Positions 16,806-26,371 of a stretch of 64,000 nt of DNA are shown here, in pieces. Source of the stretch: Halomonas faecis. Its GTDB lineage: Bacteria > Pseudomonadota > Gammaproteobacteria > Pseudomonadales > Halomonadaceae. The first letter of the stretch is position 1. Each line of letters opens with the position of its first letter. The stretch is from assembly GCF_010993975.1 (NCBI RefSeq), contig NZ_JAACZO010000005.1, positions 1-64,000 on the forward strand, read 5' to 3'. A program made the translations under genes and the position numbers. The notes under the pieces are model-generated. The model was not told the origin of the DNA, ran no database searches, and was given only the letters and a program-made list of their open reading frames with translations.

Positions 16806-17795
16806 ATGTCAGTGCAGACATCGTCCACTCGAAACGTGAACGAAACCCGCAACGTCAGTAGAGGTCTCGGCAGCGAACGGTCAGCAGGAGCCTCCTTCAC
16901 GGACCGGGATCCGTATCCCACGCGCCTTGCGCGGCCGCTGGACATGCCTTGGATCAACCGCCGAGAGCCGGTCGTCAAAGGCCGTGTCGATGATGGCCCC
17001 TTGAGCCAGGCCCAGCTCGACGAGTTCGACCGCAAGGGCTTTCTTTTCGAGCCGAATGTCATCAGTGGTGAAGAGCTCGCCGAACTGCGCCGGGAGCTCA
17101 AGGCGTTGCTCGGTCGTGACGAGTTTCGCGGCCGCGACTTCAGCATCGAGGAACCGCAAGGCAAGGAAATACGCTCGTTGTTCGCCGTGCATTTCCTCTC
17201 CGAGCGTTTCAACCAGCTGGCATGCGATGACAGGCTGATGGGGCGTGCTCGTCAGATCCTCGGCGGTGAGGCGTACGTGCACCAGTCACGCATCAACTAC
17301 AAGCCCGGCTTCGAGGGCAAGGGCTTCAACTGGCACTCCGATTTCGAGACCTGGCACGCCGAGGATGGCATGCCGGCAATGCATGCGGTGAGTGCGTCCA
17401 TCGTGTTGACCGACAACCACGAGTTCAACGGTCCGCTCATGCTGATCCCCGGTTCGCACAGGGTCTTCGTGCCCTGCCTGGGGGAAACGCCGGACGACAA
17501 CCACAAGCAGTCACTCAAGAAGCAGGAAATAGGCGTGCCGGGCCGCGATGCGTTATCCGAGCTGGTCAAGCGCCACGGCATCGAAGCGCCGACCGGTGCG
17601 GCGGGCGGCCTGCTGCTGTTCGACTGCAACACGCTGCACGGCTCCAATGCCAATATGTCGCCGGATCCACGCAGCAATGCCTTCTTCGTGTACAACCGTC
17701 GCGACAACGTCTGCGTGGAGCCGTTTGCCGCTCGGCGCCATCGCCCGGGCTTTCTGGCTCATGCCCCGGATGACACCTGGTCGCCAGATGCCTGA
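16806..17795 (+). CDS. ectD: Ectoine hydroxylase
   Basis: EctD (329 aa) is a non-haem Fe(II), 2-oxoglutarate-dependent dioxygenase that turns the osmolyte ectoine into 5-hydroxyectoine. The EctD signature FNWHSDFETWHAEDGMP is intact, giving iron ligands H177 and D179; the third ligand is H278 in NTLHGSN, and R289 in SPDPRSNAF should bind 2-oxoglutarate. Length fits the Halomonas-type proteins, which have an N-terminal extension. The ATG at 16806 has a strong AGGAGGTG ribosome site. The ectABC genes are not in the window, so ectD is separate from them or at least more than 16 kb away. Confidence 0.95.
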   Translation: MSVQTSSTRNVNETRNVSRGLGSERSAGASFTDRDPYPTRLARPLDMPWINRREPVVKGRVDDGPLSQAQLDEFDRKGFLFEPNVISGEELAELRRELKALLGRDEFRGRDFSIEEPQGKEIRSLFAVHFLSERFNQLACDDRLMGRARQILGGEAYVHQSRINYKPGFEGKGFNWHSDFETWHAEDGMPAMHAVSASIVLTDNHEFNGPLMLIPGSHRVFVPCLGETPDDNHKQSLKKQEIGVPGRDALSELVKRHGIEAPTGAAGGLLLFDCNTLHGSNANMSPDPRSNAFFVYNRRDNVCVEPFAARRHRPGFLAHAPDDTWSPDA

Positions 17796-17908
17796 GACGC
17801 TTTGACTCGCCCGGTGGCGGGGTGTGGAACAGGGCGCATGGTGCGCTAGACTGTTACGCCTGTCGCTGCGAAAGTGCGGCACGCGCAACGAGAAGGAGAA
17901 GACCCGCC

Positions 17909-18574
17909 ATGCGCTTCGTTCCCCGCTTCACCGATGGTCAGACGTATCCCCACGCGCTCGGCAAGATCGTCTGCGTTGGCCGCAACTATGCCAATCATGC
18001 CAAGGAACTGGACAACCCCGTACCCAGCGAGCCGCTGCTGTTCCTCAAGCCGGCGACCAGTGCCGTTCCTCTGGAGGGAGACTTGGACGTGCCCTTCTCA
18101 CGGGGAGAGGTGCACTACGAGGCCGAGCTGGCGCTGTTGATCGGGGAGACGCTGACCCATGCCACCGCTGACGAAGCGGAACGCGCCGTCGTCGGCATCG
18201 GGCTGGCACTCGACCTGACGCTGCGTGATCTCCAGGCCCGTCTCAAGGAGAAAGGGCATCCCTGGGAAGTGGCCAAGGCCTTCGATGGCGCCTGCCCGCT
18301 CAGCGACTTCCTGCCGCTGAACCGTGTTCCCAACTGGAATGCACTGACCTTCGAGTTGGAGGTCGACGGTGAGCTGCGTCAACACGGCGAGGGTGCGGAC
18401 ATGCTCTTTTCGGTGCCCACGCTGGTGGCGGAAATGAGTCGCCATTTCACGCTCGAGCCCGGCGACGTGGTGCTTACCGGCACACCGGAGGGCGTGGGTG
18501 CGTTGTCGCGTGGGGCCACGCTACACCTGACATTGACCGGCGGTCTCGACGTGTCGGCCCACGTGGCTGAGTGA
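17909..18574 (+). CDS. Fumarylacetoacetate hydrolase (FAH) family protein
   Basis: The 221-aa protein matches the single-domain FAH family (E. coli YcgM, human FAHD1), many of which are acylpyruvate hydrolases or oxaloacetate decarboxylases. Core motifs are KIVCVGRNYANHAKEL, PLLFLKP, the metal-binding VHYEAELALLIG and VLTGTPEGVG. The ATG at 17909 with GAAGGAGAAG is preferred to an upstream in-frame start at 17822, which adds a cysteine- and arginine-rich leader unlike the family. The substrate is not evident from the neighbours. It converges on speA with 70 bp between stops. Confidence 0.87.
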   Translation: MRFVPRFTDGQTYPHALGKIVCVGRNYANHAKELDNPVPSEPLLFLKPATSAVPLEGDLDVPFSRGEVHYEAELALLIGETLTHATADEAERAVVGIGLALDLTLRDLQARLKEKGHPWEVAKAFDGACPLSDFLPLNRVPNWNALTFELEVDGELRQHGEGADMLFSVPTLVAEMSRHFTLEPGDVVLTGTPEGVGALSRGATLHLTLTGGLDVSAHVAE

Positions 18575-18644
18575 GCGATGGCGCCCCCTACGGTGGCTTG
18601 CCGAGAGCGTCAGGTGACTCTTGAGCTCCCCACCGTTGGGCGAT

Positions 18645-20570
18645 TCACTCGAGATAGGTGTAGCCCTGTAGCCCTGCAGAGAGGTCGTCGAGAAAGTCGG
18701 CCTGCTCGTCGGCCGGGAGTCCGCTGTCGGCCAGCTGGGTGGCCAGGCGTTTGCGTAGCACCTCGGCGTTGAAGTTGACGTAGGCGAGCACGTCGGCCAC
18801 CCGATCGCCCTGCTGCGCGTTGGTGAGCACCCAGCGACCGTCCTCGCCAAGGGCGGCGTCCACCGAATCGGTGTCGCCGAACAGGTTGTGCAGGTCGCCG
18901 AGGATTTCCTGGTAGGCGCCGACCAGAAAGAAGCCCAGCAGGCGCTCTTCGTCCGCGTCCCACTCCGGCAATGGCAAGGTGGTCTCCACTCCCTGGCCGT
19001 CGACGTAGCCGTCGATGCGGCCGTCGCTGTCACAGGTGATGTCCTGGATCACGCCGCGTCGCGTCGGCTCGTGGTGGAGGCCAGTCAACGGCAGCACCGG
19101 GAATATCTGGTCGATGCCCCAGACGTCGGGTACCGACTGGAAAAGCGAGAAATTGACGAACAGCTTGTCGGCGAGCTTCTCGGCGAGTTCGTCGAGAACC
19201 TCGCGATGCGCCCGGTTGCGGTTGTCGAGCAGGGTGCGTAGCCGTGCGCAGGCCGCGAAATAGACGCTTTCGCCCTCGGCACGCGCGGTGATGTCGGCAA
19301 TCCCCATCACGAAGCGGCCGTGCAGCTCGTTCATGCCTTCGAGCAGGTCGTGCCATGCTTCCACCAGACCGCGAGGATCCACGACCTGGGTATGCAGGGT
19401 GTCGAAGACCCGCCATAGCTCTTCCACCTGGGGGTCGTCGGCGGTGCGTACTGCCGGAGCATGGGCTTCGACCCGTTCCTCGCCGATCACATTGGTGATC
19501 AGCACGGCATGATGGGCGGTGAGCGCCCGGCCGGATTCGCTGATCAGGTGCGGGTGGGGCAGGTCCGCCTCGTCGCATGCCTGGGCGAAGGCAGCGACGA
19601 CGTTGCGTGCGTATTCGGTCATCGAGTAGTTGATCGAACAGAAACTGCGCGAGCGGGTGCCTTCGTAATCGATGCCGAGCCCACCGCCGACATCCACGGT
19701 ATCGATGGGGGCGCCCAGTACGAGCAGGTTCTGATAGTAGCGTGCGCACTCGCGAAGGCCGCGCCAGATGTCGCGGATGTTGGCGATCTGCGAGCCGAGA
19801 TGAAAATGCACCAACTGCAGACTGGCCAGGGCCCCGGCTTCGCGCAAACGCTCCACCACTTCCAGTATCTGGGTCGCGGTGAGGCCGAACTTGGATTTTT
19901 CCCCGCCGGAGGTCTGCCACTTGCCGCGGCCCACCGAGGCGAGCCGCGCGCGCAGGCCGATGCGCGGGGTCACGCCGAGGCGTTCGGCCTCCTTGAGGAT
20001 GATCGGCAGCTCGGAGAACTTCTCTACCACCAGGTAGACCCGATGGCCGAGCTTTTCGCCCATCAGCGCCAGGCGCACGTACTCGCGATCCTTGTAGCCG
20101 TTGCACACGATCAGCGAAGGCCCATCGGTGGAGAGCGCCAGCACCGCGAGTAGCTCCGGTTTGCTGCCGGCCTCCAGGCCGACACGGCCGTGGCCGCGCT
20201 CGCGGGTGGCCAGTATCTCCTCCACTACGCGGCGCTGCTGGTTGACCTTGATGGGGTAGACCGCGGTGTAACCGCCCCGGTATGCCTCCTCGCGCATGGC
20301 TAGGTCGAAGGCATCGCACAGCTGTTCCACGCGGTCATGCAGAATGTCGCTGAAGCGCACCAGCACCGGCAGGCGCAGGCCGGCCTGGCGCAGCTCGTCG
20401 GCCAGCCGCGACAGTGGCAGGGCAGGACCCGTGGCTTCGCTACCGAGCGGCCTTACCAGTGCGTACCCCTGGTCGTCGACGTCGAAGTAGCCGCTGCCCC
20501 ACTGGTCGATGTTCCAGGTGCGGCGGGCCCGCAGGGCGGGGCCAGCGGCAGATCCCATGGATAGCGTCAT
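18645..20570 (-). CDS. speA: Biosynthetic arginine decarboxylase
   Basis: SpeA (641 aa) is a PLP enzyme of the alanine-racemase fold that makes agmatine from arginine, the first step of the agmatine route to putrescine. The cofactor lysine is K108 in AVYPIKVNQQ, and the family motifs LEAGSKPELLAVLA, VHFHLGSQI and DVGGGLGIDYEG are present. The C-terminal part with DSDGRID and LPLPEWDADEERLLGFFLVGAYQE is typical. Length is close to E. coli SpeA. Its ATG overlaps the thrB stop by 4 bp, so the two are coupled. An internal ATG four codons in is also possible. Confidence 0.95.
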   Translation of the reverse strand: MTLSMGSAAGPALRARRTWNIDQWGSGYFDVDDQGYALVRPLGSEATGPALPLSRLADELRQAGLRLPVLVRFSDILHDRVEQLCDAFDLAMREEAYRGGYTAVYPIKVNQQRRVVEEILATRERGHGRVGLEAGSKPELLAVLALSTDGPSLIVCNGYKDREYVRLALMGEKLGHRVYLVVEKFSELPIILKEAERLGVTPRIGLRARLASVGRGKWQTSGGEKSKFGLTATQILEVVERLREAGALASLQLVHFHLGSQIANIRDIWRGLRECARYYQNLLVLGAPIDTVDVGGGLGIDYEGTRSRSFCSINYSMTEYARNVVAAFAQACDEADLPHPHLISESGRALTAHHAVLITNVIGEERVEAHAPAVRTADDPQVEELWRVFDTLHTQVVDPRGLVEAWHDLLEGMNELHGRFVMGIADITARAEGESVYFAACARLRTLLDNRNRAHREVLDELAEKLADKLFVNFSLFQSVPDVWGIDQIFPVLPLTGLHHEPTRRGVIQDITCDSDGRIDGYVDGQGVETTLPLPEWDADEERLLGFFLVGAYQEILGDLHNLFGDTDSVDAALGEDGRWVLTNAQQGDRVADVLAYVNFNAEVLRKRLATQLADSGLPADEQADFLDDLSAGLQGYTYLE

Positions 20571-21529
20571 GCGTGGCTCGCTTCGGGCAGAGGCAGTGCG
20601 CCATGTTCCAGGCGTGCCTTGAGGATGGTGCGAAACTGCTCGGGGTCGTGGGGCGTCAGGTCATGGGCCGGCGGATCCACGTAAACCACCAGCAGTCGCG
20701 ACAGCCAGTAGCGCAGCGCGGTCATGCGCAGCATGAACGGCCATACCGTGCATTCGGTGTCGCTGAGCGGCCGCCGGGCCTGGTAGGCGTTGAGGATGAT
20801 GTCGTGCCGCTCGGCATTCAGACGGCCGTCGGATTCGGTCGCCCAGTCGTTGATGACGATGGCCAAGTCGAACAGCAGATCGCCGGTGCAGCCGTTGTAG
20901 AAGTCGATGATGCCGCCCAGGTGGTTGCCTTCGAACAGGGTGTTGTCGCGGAACAGGTCGCCATGCAGGGCGCCCTGGGGGAGCCCGGGGGCATCGCCGA
21001 ATACGCCTTGATAGATCTCCACTTCGTCCTTCATCAGCGTCTGGTCATCCGCCGACAGATAGGCCAGCACCTTGTGGTGCATGGCCTTCAGCCAGTTGAG
21101 GTCACGCGGGTTGGGGCGATGGCCGGGAAAGTGCTGGGAAACCCGGTGCATGCGCCCCAGAGTGTCTCCCAGCACCCGGCACTGCTCGGCATTGGGGGAC
21201 AGGGGATGGCGGCCGGGCAGGCGCGGGAACAGCAGTGCCGGCTTGTCGGCCAGGCTGTGCAAGGCGATACCGTCACGGTCGTGAACGGTTCCCGGCACCG
21301 GCAGGCGGTGCTCGTCGAGATAGTCGAGCAACTCGACGAAGAACGGCAGCTCCTCGTGTTCGCCCTGCTCGAACAGCGTGAGCACCAGCTCGCGCCGGTC
21401 CGTGGTGACGAAAAAAGTGGTGTTCTCGGTGCCGCCGGCAACGCCTTCCAGCGCGATCAGCGAGCCGACATCGAAGTGGCTGAGGAATTCCGCGACCTGT
21501 GCGTCGCTAAGCGGGGTGAATACGGCCAT
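20567..21529 (-). CDS. thrB: Homoserine kinase, APH-fold type
   Basis: This 320-aa kinase belongs to the aminoglycoside-phosphotransferase fold type of homoserine kinase found in Pseudomonas, not to the GHMP type of E. coli. Start MAVFTPLSDAQVAEFL, then GGTENTTFFV, the catalytic loop LHGDLFRDNTLFEG and the magnesium motif GGIIDFYNGCTGDLLFDLA are all visible. It makes O-phosphohomoserine for threonine synthesis. The position next to a DUF2782 gene and polA matches the Pseudomonas arrangement. speA overlaps its stop codon. Confidence 0.92.
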   Translation of the reverse strand: MAVFTPLSDAQVAEFLSHFDVGSLIALEGVAGGTENTTFFVTTDRRELVLTLFEQGEHEELPFFVELLDYLDEHRLPVPGTVHDRDGIALHSLADKPALLFPRLPGRHPLSPNAEQCRVLGDTLGRMHRVSQHFPGHRPNPRDLNWLKAMHHKVLAYLSADDQTLMKDEVEIYQGVFGDAPGLPQGALHGDLFRDNTLFEGNHLGGIIDFYNGCTGDLLFDLAIVINDWATESDGRLNAERHDIILNAYQARRPLSDTECTVWPFMLRMTALRYWLSRLLVVYVDPPAHDLTPHDPEQFRTILKARLEHGALPLPEASHA

Positions 21530-21640
21530 GTGTCTCTCGCCCAGGTTGCCAAGCCGCCTATTGTAGCCATAGCGGCGAGCTGTTGCGATGCGCCTTCACG
21601 CCAGGCGACATGGCTACTGCGACAGGCTCGGCTGACGTCG

Positions 21641-21931
21641 TTAACGGCGCAGAACCCACTCGGGGATCGCATCGGGCTCGTCTTCCTGGCGTGCGAAGTT
21701 GCCGTCGCCGTCCTGGTCCACCAGGTAGTAGCGTGAGCCACTGGAAGGCCGAACCTCGATGGCGTAGAGCGCGCCGTTCACGCGGTACTCGCGGACGGTG
21801 CGATCCGCTTCCTGGCGGGTCGTGACCTGTGGTTCGACCCCTCCTCCCCCCGATTGGGCCAGGACGGGGGTCGATAACGCCAGGCCGAGTGCCAGGAACA
21901 GTGCACGTTGCCAGAGACGAATGACGTTCAT
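21641..21931 (-). CDS. DUF2782 protein, secreted
   Basis: This 96-aa protein has a signal peptide ([18 protein letters not shown]) and a small periplasmic domain with [20 protein letters not shown] and [12 protein letters not shown], characteristic of DUF2782. The function is unknown. The family regularly lies between polA and thrB in Pseudomonas-like genomes, as here. It is transcribed divergently from polA and may be co-transcribed with thrB-speA. Confidence 0.82.
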   Translation of the reverse strand: MNVIRLWQRALFLALGLALSTPVLAQSGGGGVEPQVTTRQEADRTVREYRVNGALYAIEVRPSSGSRYYLVDQDGDGNFARQEDEPDAIPEWVLRR

Positions 21932-22136
21932 GGTGATCTCCTTCGCCGACGGGCGGCAACCGATGGGGCCAGGAGGCTATCGGACGAATCCGGCAGCTTC
22001 CCTGCGGGCCTCTAGTGTACGCTGCGGGCCAAGTATCGCCCAATGCCCGCGGCAAAAGCGTGGCGCTATGCGTATCATGGGGCCGGAAGCCTCATTTCGT
22101 CACCATCGTTCATCACCGTTCAGGGGAAGCCGACTC

Positions 22137-24905
22137 ATGGCCGACACGCCCATCGTTCTCGTCGACGGTTCGTCCTATCTCTACCGCGCCTTCCATGCCC
22201 TGCCCCCGCTCACGACGTCGGAGGGGCAGCCTACCGGGGCCATCAAGGGTGTGCTGAACATGCTCAAGCGGCTCATCAAGGACTATCCGGACAGTCCGAT
22301 GGCGGTGGTTTTCGACGCGCCAGGCAAGACGTTTCGCGACGAGCTCTTCGAGTCATACAAGGCGCAGCGTCCTCCCATGCCGGACGACCTGCGCGCCCAG
22401 ATCGAGCCTCTCCACGATTGCGTCAAGGCGCTGGGCCTGCCGCTGTTGTGCATCGAGGGCGTGGAGGCCGACGACGTCATCGGCACCCTGGCCAGGCAGG
22501 CCACCGAGGCCGGGCGCGATGCGGTGATTTCCACCGGTGACAAGGACATGGCGCAGCTGGTCAACGACCACATCACCCTCGTCAACACCATGAAAGACGA
22601 GGTTCTGGACGTCGGCGGCGTCAAGGCCAAGTTCGGTCTCCCGCCCGAACGGATCATCGACTTCCTGGCGCTGATGGGCGACAAGGTGGACAACATCCCC
22701 GGCGTGCCCGGTGTCGGCGAGAAGACGGCGCTGGCCCTGCTGCAGGGGATGGATGGCGGCCTGGAAACCCTCTACGCCGATCTCGACAAGGTCAAGACAT
22801 TGGATTTCCGCGGCGCCAAGAGCCTGCCCAAGAAGCTCGAGGAGCACCACGATCAGGCTTTTCTCTCGTATCGGCTGGCCACCATCAAGACCGACTGCGA
22901 CCTGCCGGTGGGCCTCGACGACCTGGAGCTTGCCCGCCCAGACCGTGAGTCGCTGCTCGCACTCTACCGTCGCCTGGAATTCAAGGCGTGGCTCGCTGAG
23001 CTTCTCGAAGGCAGGGACCAGGGCGTAGACGACGTCGCTGGGGGCATTCCGGCACCGCAGAGTGGCGATGCTGGACAGCAGGCCAGCGGCAGTGGCTCAC
23101 GCCAGGATCACGTCGTTCTGAGCCAGGACGATTTCGACGCCTGGCTGGACCGGCTCCGCGAGGCCGACAGCTTCTGTTTCGACCTGGAGACCACCAGTCT
23201 CGACTACATGACGGCAGAAATCGTCGGGGTGGGGCTGGCGCTCGTGCCGGGCGAAGCAGCCTACATTCCGCTGGCTCATACCTACCTGGGCGCTCCCGAC
23301 CAGCTCGATCGTGATGCGGTTCTCGCGGCGCTCCAGCCGCTGCTCGAGGATGCGTGCAAGACCAAGCTCGGCCAGAACCTCAAGTACGACATCTCGGTGC
23401 TGGCCAACTACGACATCACCGTGGCGGGAGGGCTCGAAGACACCATGCTGGAGTCCTACGTGCTCGACTCCACGGCGACGCGACACGACATGGATTCGCT
23501 GGCGCTGAAGTATCTGGGCGAGTCGACCATCTCCTTCGAGGCGATTGCCGGCAAGGGCGCGGGGCAGCTTACCTTCGACCAGGTTGCCCTGGAACAGGCC
23601 GCTCCCTATGCCTGCGAGGATGTGGATATCACCCTGCGCCTGCACCATGAGTTGCGTCCGCGTCTGGAGGCGGAGGGACGGCTCGCCGAGGTGCTCGAGC
23701 GCATCGAACTGCCGCTGATTCCGGTGCTGTCGCGCATGGAGCGCGCCGGGGTGGCGCTCGACCCCGAGCGCCTGCATACCCAAAGCCAGGCGCTGGAAGC
23801 GCGCATTCGTGAGCTCGAGAGCAAGGCCTTCGAGCTCGCCGGGCGCGAGTTCAACCTGGGCTCGCCCAAGCAGCTTGGGCAGATCCTCTTCGAGGAGCAG
23901 AAGATTCCGGTGATCAAGAAGACGCCCAAGGGAGCGCCCTCCACCGCGGAAGCCGTGCTCGAGGAGCTGGCGCTGGACTACCCGTTACCCAAGGTGATCA
24001 TGGAGCACCGCGGCCTGGCCAAGCTAAAGACCACCTATACCGACAAGCTGCCGCGGCTGGTCAACCCTGGAACGGGGCGGCTGCACACCAGCTATCATCA
24101 GGCGGTGACCGCCACCGGGCGGCTCTCCTCGTCGGATCCCAACCTGCAGAACATCCCGATTCGTACCGAGGAGGGGCGCAAGATCCGCCAGGCCTTCGTG
24201 GCGCGGCCCGGCTATCGTATCGTCGCCGCCGACTACTCGCAGATCGAGCTGCGCATCATGGCGCATCTCTCCGCCGACAAAGGCCTGCTCGCGGCCTTTG
24301 CCGAAGGGCGCGACATCCATGCCGCCACTGCCGCCGAGGTGTTCGGTGTGGCGCTGGACAAGGTTTCGTCCGATCAGCGACGCAGCGCCAAGGCGATCAA
24401 CTTCGGACTGATCTACGGCATGAGCGCTTGGGGGCTCGCGCGCCAACTGCATGTAGAGCGCAATCAGGCCCAGACCTACATCGACCGCTACTTCGACCGT
24501 TACCCCGGCGTGGCGCGCTACATGGAGCGCATCCGTGCTCAGGCCGCCGATGACGGCTACGTGGAAACGGTCTACGGGCGGCGGCTCTACCTGCCGGAGA
24601 TCCGCTCGCAGAATCGTGCGCGCCGTCAGGGGGCTGAACGCACAGCCATCAATGCGCCCATGCAGGGCACGGCGGCGGACATCATCAAGCGCGCCATGGT
24701 CGACGTCGATGCCTGGCTGTCCGGCGACGACACCGACGCCATGATGGTCATGCAGGTCCACGACGAGCTAGTCTTCGAGGTGGCCGAGGCGCAGGTCGAA
24801 GACTTCATCGAGGAGGTGAAGGCGCGCATGCAGGCGGCAGCCGACCTCGACGTCGAGCTGATCGTCGAGGCCGAAAGTGGGGCCAATTGGGACGAGGCGC
24901 ATTGA
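22137..24905 (+). CDS. polA: DNA polymerase I
   Basis: PolA (922 aa) acts in Okazaki-fragment processing and repair. It has an N-terminal 5'-nuclease ([49 protein letters not shown]), a linker rich in Gly/Gln near 310-325, a 3'-5' exonuclease with an intact [11 protein letters not shown]xo I motif, and the polymerase domain with motif [15 protein letters not shown] and motif [11 protein letters not shown]. The open frame extends upstream to 21798, antisense to the DUF2782 gene, but the ATG at 22137 with AGGGGAAG gives the standard start. Confidence 0.97.
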   Translation: MADTPIVLVDGSSYLYRAFHALPPLTTSEGQPTGAIKGVLNMLKRLIKDYPDSPMAVVFDAPGKTFRDELFESYKAQRPPMPDDLRAQIEPLHDCVKALGLPLLCIEGVEADDVIGTLARQATEAGRDAVISTGDKDMAQLVNDHITLVNTMKDEVLDVGGVKAKFGLPPERIIDFLALMGDKVDNIPGVPGVGEKTALALLQGMDGGLETLYADLDKVKTLDFRGAKSLPKKLEEHHDQAFLSYRLATIKTDCDLPVGLDDLELARPDRESLLALYRRLEFKAWLAELLEGRDQGVDDVAGGIPAPQSGDAGQQASGSGSRQDHVVLSQDDFDAWLDRLREADSFCFDLETTSLDYMTAEIVGVGLALVPGEAAYIPLAHTYLGAPDQLDRDAVLAALQPLLEDACKTKLGQNLKYDISVLANYDITVAGGLEDTMLESYVLDSTATRHDMDSLALKYLGESTISFEAIAGKGAGQLTFDQVALEQAAPYACEDVDITLRLHHELRPRLEAEGRLAEVLERIELPLIPVLSRMERAGVALDPERLHTQSQALEARIRELESKAFELAGREFNLGSPKQLGQILFEEQKIPVIKKTPKGAPSTAEAVLEELALDYPLPKVIMEHRGLAKLKTTYTDKLPRLVNPGTGRLHTSYHQAVTATGRLSSSDPNLQNIPIRTEEGRKIRQAFVARPGYRIVAADYSQIELRIMAHLSADKGLLAAFAEGRDIHAATAAEVFGVALDKVSSDQRRSAKAINFGLIYGMSAWGLARQLHVERNQAQTYIDRYFDRYPGVARYMERIRAQAADDGYVETVYGRRLYLPEIRSQNRARRQGAERTAINAPMQGTAADIIKRAMVDVDAWLSGDDTDAMMVMQVHDELVFEVAEAQVEDFIEEVKARMQAAADLDVELIVEAESGANWDEAH

Positions 24906-24930
24906 GAAGCGGGCTAACCCACAACGACAA

Positions 24931-24954
24931 GGCCCGCGGCAGATGCCGCGGGCC
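24931..24954. terminator. Perfect hairpin between polA and the iron-binding protein gene
   Basis: GGCCCGCGGC (24931-24940) pairs perfectly with GCCGCGGGCC (24945-24954) around AGAT. It lies 25 bp after the polA stop. The tail TGGGTT is poor in T, so it is not a textbook intrinsic terminator, but its position between convergent genes suggests a bidirectional end or an RNA-stabilising stem. Confidence 0.5.
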
Positions 24955-25094
24955 TGGGTTACAGAGCCTGGCAAGGGGCACTGGGGGCAGGCCGAAGAGG
25001 AGGTCCGATTCCAGGGAAGGAATCGGTAGCGTACAAGGAAGTATTCACAGCGCTTCCTCGTAGGCCTGCCGCCAGGTCAGCCCCGAGCGTGCTC

Positions 25095-26123
25095 TTACCG
25101 CCAGCCGACGCGATCGAAGATCTTGATCGCCTCCGGGTTGTTTTCGCCCAGCACGCTGATGTTGAGATCATCCTTCTTGAAGTCGCCCCAGGACTCCAGC
25201 ACCTCGTCCATGGCCACGCCGTCCACGACCGGGAACTCATAGTTGCCGGCAGCGAAAGCTTCCTGGGCCTCGTTGGAGGCGAGGAACTCGAGGAAGCGGA
25301 CGGCGTTGTCGCGGTTGGGGGCATTCTCGACCACGCCGGCACCGCCGACGTTGACGTGGGTGCCTCGTCCGTCCTGGTTAGGGAACAGGATGCCGACTTT
25401 CTCGGCCGCCTCACGGTCCGCCTCGTCGTCGGACTTGAGCAGGCGCACATAATAGTAGTGGTTGGCCACGGCCAGGTCGCACTCACCGCTGGCCACGCCA
25501 CGGATCTGGTCGGTATCGCCACCTTCCGGGTCGCGAGCCATGTTGTCGACCACGCCCTGGGCCCAGGCTTCGGCCTCTTCCGCGCCGTGGTGCTCGATCA
25601 GCGAGGCCAACAGCGACTGATTGTAGATGTTGTTAGAGGAGCGGATGCACACCTGACCCTCGAAGGCGGGGTCGGCCAGATCCTCATAGCTGGTGATTTG
25701 ACTGGGGTCGAAGTTGTCGCGGTTGTAGAAGATGACGCGGGCACGCTGGCTGAAGCCGAACCACTTGCCTTCCGGATGGCGCATCGACTCGGGCAGGCGT
25801 TCGGCCAGCACGTCGGACTCGATGCCTTGGAAGATGCCTTCCTGTTCGGCACGCCACAGGCGACCGGCGTCGACGGTGATCATCACGTCGGCGGGGCTGG
25901 CGACGCCCTCGCGCTGGATGCGTTCGATCAGCTGATCGGAGTCGCCTTCCAGGACGTTGACTTCGATGCCGGTCTCTTCGGTGAATGCCTGGTAGAGGGC
26001 CTCGTCCGAGTCGTAGTGGCGAGCGGAGTAAAGGTTGAGCTCATCGGCGGCAACCCCGGTGGCCAGCGCCGAGCCGGCCAGCGCAATGGCGAGGGGGAGG
26101 GCAAGACGCGCGTGCTTGATCAT
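25095..26123 (-). CDS. fbpA: Ferric iron ABC transporter, periplasmic binding protein
   Basis: The 342-aa protein has a signal peptide (KHARLALPLAIALAGSALATGVAA) and the FbpA/FutA/IdiA fold. Visible features are LNLYSARHYDSDEALYQAF at the mature start, ADVMITVDAGRLWRAEQ and the tyrosine cluster ANHYYYVRLL that binds Fe(III). The ATG at 26123 is chosen because it starts the signal peptide and has GAGGTTCAC upstream; the open frame reaches 73 codons further. It is divergent from the ATPase gene fbpC (248 bp), and a Fur-like site lies just upstream. Confidence 0.92.
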   Translation of the reverse strand: MIKHARLALPLAIALAGSALATGVAADELNLYSARHYDSDEALYQAFTEETGIEVNVLEGDSDQLIERIQREGVASPADVMITVDAGRLWRAEQEGIFQGIESDVLAERLPESMRHPEGKWFGFSQRARVIFYNRDNFDPSQITSYEDLADPAFEGQVCIRSSNNIYNQSLLASLIEHHGAEEAEAWAQGVVDNMARDPEGGDTDQIRGVASGECDLAVANHYYYVRLLKSDDEADREAAEKVGILFPNQDGRGTHVNVGGAGVVENAPNRDNAVRFLEFLASNEAQEAFAAGNYEFPVVDGVAMDEVLESWGDFKKDDLNISVLGENNPEAIKIFDRVGWR

Positions 26124-26149
26124 TGTGAACCTCGTAGACGATCCCTGAT

Positions 26150-26173
26150 GAATGATAATACGTTGCATTATTG
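26150..26173. promoter_or_regulatory. Candidate Fur box upstream of fbpA
   Basis: The stretch around GAATGATAAT...GCATTATT contains ATTATCA (as read on the minus strand), an exact Fur half-site, with a poorer opposing half. It lies 27-50 bp upstream of the fbpA start codon in the divergent fbpA-fbpC region. The match is partial and the call rests partly on the iron-transport context. Confidence 0.45.
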
Positions 26174-26371
26174 GCAGTGATATTGAAGCCTCGAAAGTCG
26201 GTTTCGTCAAGTCTCGGCCGATGCGTATCTGGCTGATCAGCTTGGTGCAGCGATTGCAACCCTCGCAGAGCAAGGAATCGATGGAATGCGAGTCGCTTTC
26301 AAACGCATTCACTGGACAATTCGGGTATGATAGGAGTGTCATTCACTCACATCGACCACCGGCGTGACCCT

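Noticed and set aside
24955..25094. Possible coding remnant between polA and fbpA
   Set aside because: No frame with a ribosome site or recognisable domain; treated as non-coding.
25089..26180. 363-codon open frame on the + strand opposite fbpA
   Set aside because: fbpA has a signal peptide and binding motifs; this frame is its complement and has no recognisable content.
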